In this document: positions 5,730 through 7,031 of the stretch, piece by piece
Layout of the letters: each line of letters opens with the position of its first letter
Position numbering within the stretch: the stretch's first letter is position 1
NCBI GenBank assembly: GCA_014239035.1
Contig: JAAZZY010000081.1
Location: 1 to 7,031 of the forward strand
Direction: 5' to 3'
DNA length: 7,031 bases
Source of the DNA: Chlamydiia bacterium
GTDB taxonomy: Bacteria; Chlamydiota; Chlamydiia; Chlamydiales; JAAZZY01
Notes under the pieces: generated by a model
What the model saw: the letters and a program-made list of their open reading frames with translations, nothing else
What the model was told of the DNA's origin: nothing
The model's database searches: none
Made by a program: the position numbers and the translations under genes

Positions 5730-7031
5730 ATGCCTTTCACCGTGACTATGCCAAAACTCTCTCCGACTATGGACCATGGAATTATCGCAAAATGGCACAA
5801 AGCAGTTGGCGATAAAGTGGAAGCAGGAGATGTTCTTTTAGAGATTACAACAGACAAAGCAACCGTTGAACATAACGCCTTAGATGAAGGCTTTTTAAAA
5901 AGTATTCTTACTCCAGATGGCGCGCAAGTTAATGTCAACGACCCTATTGCTATCTTCACTGTTGAAGCAAATGAGAGCATAGAAGGTTATCAAGTAGAAG
6001 GCGTCGGGCCAAAAGTTGAGAAGGAAAAAGAGCCTCAAAGTGACGGAGCTGATCAAAAAGAAGAGATAGCCAAACCGAAACAAGAAGAGCAAAAAGCATC
6101 TTTTTCTCAACCTAGTTTTGTGCCAGAGCCACCAGCTGAAAATTATCGCTTTCCCTATCATGGAGCAGCGCAGCATGGTAAAGTTCCAGCCTCACCTATG
6201 GCTAAAAAAATGGCCAAAGAAAAAAACTTGGATTTGAGTTCCATAAAAGGAACAGGCCCAGGAGGGCGTGTGATGAGTGACGATTTAAATCTTGCTCACG
6301 AAAAGTCTTTAGCAAGTTTTAGCGGTAAAGGAGTGCCAAGTATAGCTTCTGGAACTTATGAAGAAGTTACGATGTCTCCTGTTCAAACCATCATTGCAGA
6401 ACGTCTTCAAGCGTCCAAAACATTTATCCCTCACTTTTATCTCAACCAAGATGTTGATGTTAGCGCAATGATGCGTGTGCGCCTAGAGCTCAAAAATCAA
6501 AATATTAAGGTGAGCTTTAATGACTTTGTTATCAGAGCTTGCGCTCTAGCTTTAAAAGATCATCCAAAAGTCAATAGCGGGTTCAATTCTCAAAGTCAGT
6601 CGATTATTCGCTTTAAAACTATAGACATATCTATTGCTGTAAGCTTAGAAGAGGGGCTCATTACCCCAATCGTGCGCTACGCAGACTATAAGAATTTAGG
6701 CCAAGTTTCTCAAGAAGTCAAAAATTTAGCAAAAAAGGCAAGAGAAGGCACCCTTGCTATGGAAGAATTTAAAGGGGGCTCGTTTACCATCTCCAATTTA
6801 GGGATGTATGGAATAACTTCTGTTTTGCCCGTAATTAATCCTCCACAAGCTGCCATTCTAGGAGTCGGGGGAATCTCTGTATTTCCTAAGATTGAGAATG
6901 GAGAACTTCTTGAAGGTCATAAGATGACGCTTACACTTGCGGCTGACCATAGAGCGGTAAACGGTGAAGACGGAGCCCAATTTTTGAAAACTCTCACTGT
7001 AAGTCCAAAAAAAACGCCATTATGTTGCCAC
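5730..7031 (+). CDS. pdhC: Dihydrolipoyl acetyltransferase (E2 of pyruvate dehydrogenase), runs to window edge
   Basis: E2 is the core of the complex: its swinging lipoyl arm carries acetyl from E1 to CoA and is reoxidised by E3. Residues 1-85 are one lipoyl domain (MPKLSPTMDHGIIAKW) with lipoyl Lys43 in TTDKATVEHNA. Residues 86-150 are a linker rich in Glu, Lys and Gln rather than the common Ala/Pro type. Residues 152-185 are the E1/E3-binding domain (ASPMAKKMAKEKNLDLSSI, GTGPGGRV). From about 209 comes the acetyltransferase domain, with SFTISNLGMYGI and the active-site motif DHRAVNG (catalytic His407). The motif has Asn411 where the acyltransferase consensus HxxxD has Asp. All 434 codons to the edge are open, with no stop in the window. 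After FLKTL (418-422) the frame reads TVSPKKTPLCCH, unlike the usual ...ENPxxxLL ending, which raises the possibility of a frameshift at 7007-7014. Confidence 0.95.
   Translation, partial: MPFTVTMPKLSPTMDHGIIAKWHKAVGDKVEAGDVLLEITTDKATVEHNALDEGFLKSILTPDGAQVNVNDPIAIFTVEANESIEGYQVEGVGPKVEKEKEPQSDGADQKEEIAKPKQEEQKASFSQPSFVPEPPAENYRFPYHGAAQHGKVPASPMAKKMAKEKNLDLSSIKGTGPGGRVMSDDLNLAHEKSLASFSGKGVPSIASGTYEEVTMSPVQTIIAERLQASKTFIPHFYLNQDVDVSAMMRVRLELKNQNIKVSFNDFVIRACALALKDHPKVNSGFNSQSQSIIRFKTIDISIAVSLEEGLITPIVRYADYKNLGQVSQEVKNLAKKAREGTLAMEEFKGGSFTISNLGMYGITSVLPVINPPQAAILGVGGISVFPKIENGELLEGHKMTLTLAADHRAVNGEDGAQFLKTLTVSPKKTPLCCH
7007..7014 (+). other. A8 run near the 3' end of pdhC, possible frameshift point
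   Basis: Eight A residues lie in the zero frame as CCA AAA AAA ACG, so A_AAA_AAA fits the bacterial -1 slippery heptamer. A -1 shift (or one extra A in the true sequence) changes the ending from KKTPLCCH to KKNAIMLP, which resembles the hydrophobic E2 tail (NPAIMLL-like) better. It could be a homopolymer sequencing error, a mutation, or nothing at all. Confidence 0.3.

Noticed and set aside
5648..6176. Minus-strand ORFs of 110 and 93 codons opposite pdhC
   Set aside because: They are shadows of the lipoyl domain and linker of pdhC, which is in frame with clear motifs.
1..7031. CRISPR arrays, tRNA/rRNA genes, insertion sequences, phage or toxin-antitoxin modules
   Set aside because: No spaced repeats, RNA gene signatures, terminal inverted repeats or matching proteins were seen on either strand.

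Overview
The window carries the start of a glycogen phosphorylase gene and a three-gene pyruvate dehydrogenase operon, transcribed away from each other. Between them lies one unrecognised gene of 329 codons. The AT-rich sequence, the type of PdhA/PdhB/PdhC proteins and the proximity of pdhABC to glgP all suggest a member of the Chlamydiae. From memory, these genes are also neighbours in Chlamydia trachomatis. The extra gene and the sequence divergence favour an environmental (Parachlamydiales-like) lineage over Chlamydia itself. The taxonomic assignment is an inference, and I cannot name the genus.

Layout: positions 1-2260 (minus) hold 753 intact codons of glgP, with the C-terminus cut off by the left edge. 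Positions 2261-2380 are a short AT-rich spacer with no convincing promoter. Positions 2381-3370 (minus) encode the unrecognised protein: polar N-terminus, basic Trp-containing segment, hydrophobic glycine/alanine-rich C-terminus. It has a perfect consensus sigma-70-type promoter (TTGACA, 17 bp, TATAAT) and a good ribosome binding site. Positions 3371-3647 are the divergent control region, with CCTAAG/CTTAGG repeats around that promoter, a 7-bp inverted repeat and a 32-codon ORF of doubtful status. Positions 3648-4733, 4733-5716 and 5730-7031 (plus) are pdhA, pdhB and pdhC, tightly packed as one operon; pdhC runs off the right edge.

PdhA and PdhB form the thiamine-diphosphate E1 component and PdhC is the lipoyl-bearing E2. 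With an E3 encoded elsewhere they would convert pyruvate to acetyl-CoA. GlgP releases glucose-1-phosphate from glycogen, so both flanks belong to central carbon metabolism, but nothing in the sequence shows co-regulation.

I do not see a clear new multi-gene system. The points most worth a second look are the 329-residue protein with its unusually strong promoter and repeats, and the odd C-terminus of PdhC, where an A8 run may mark a frameshift.
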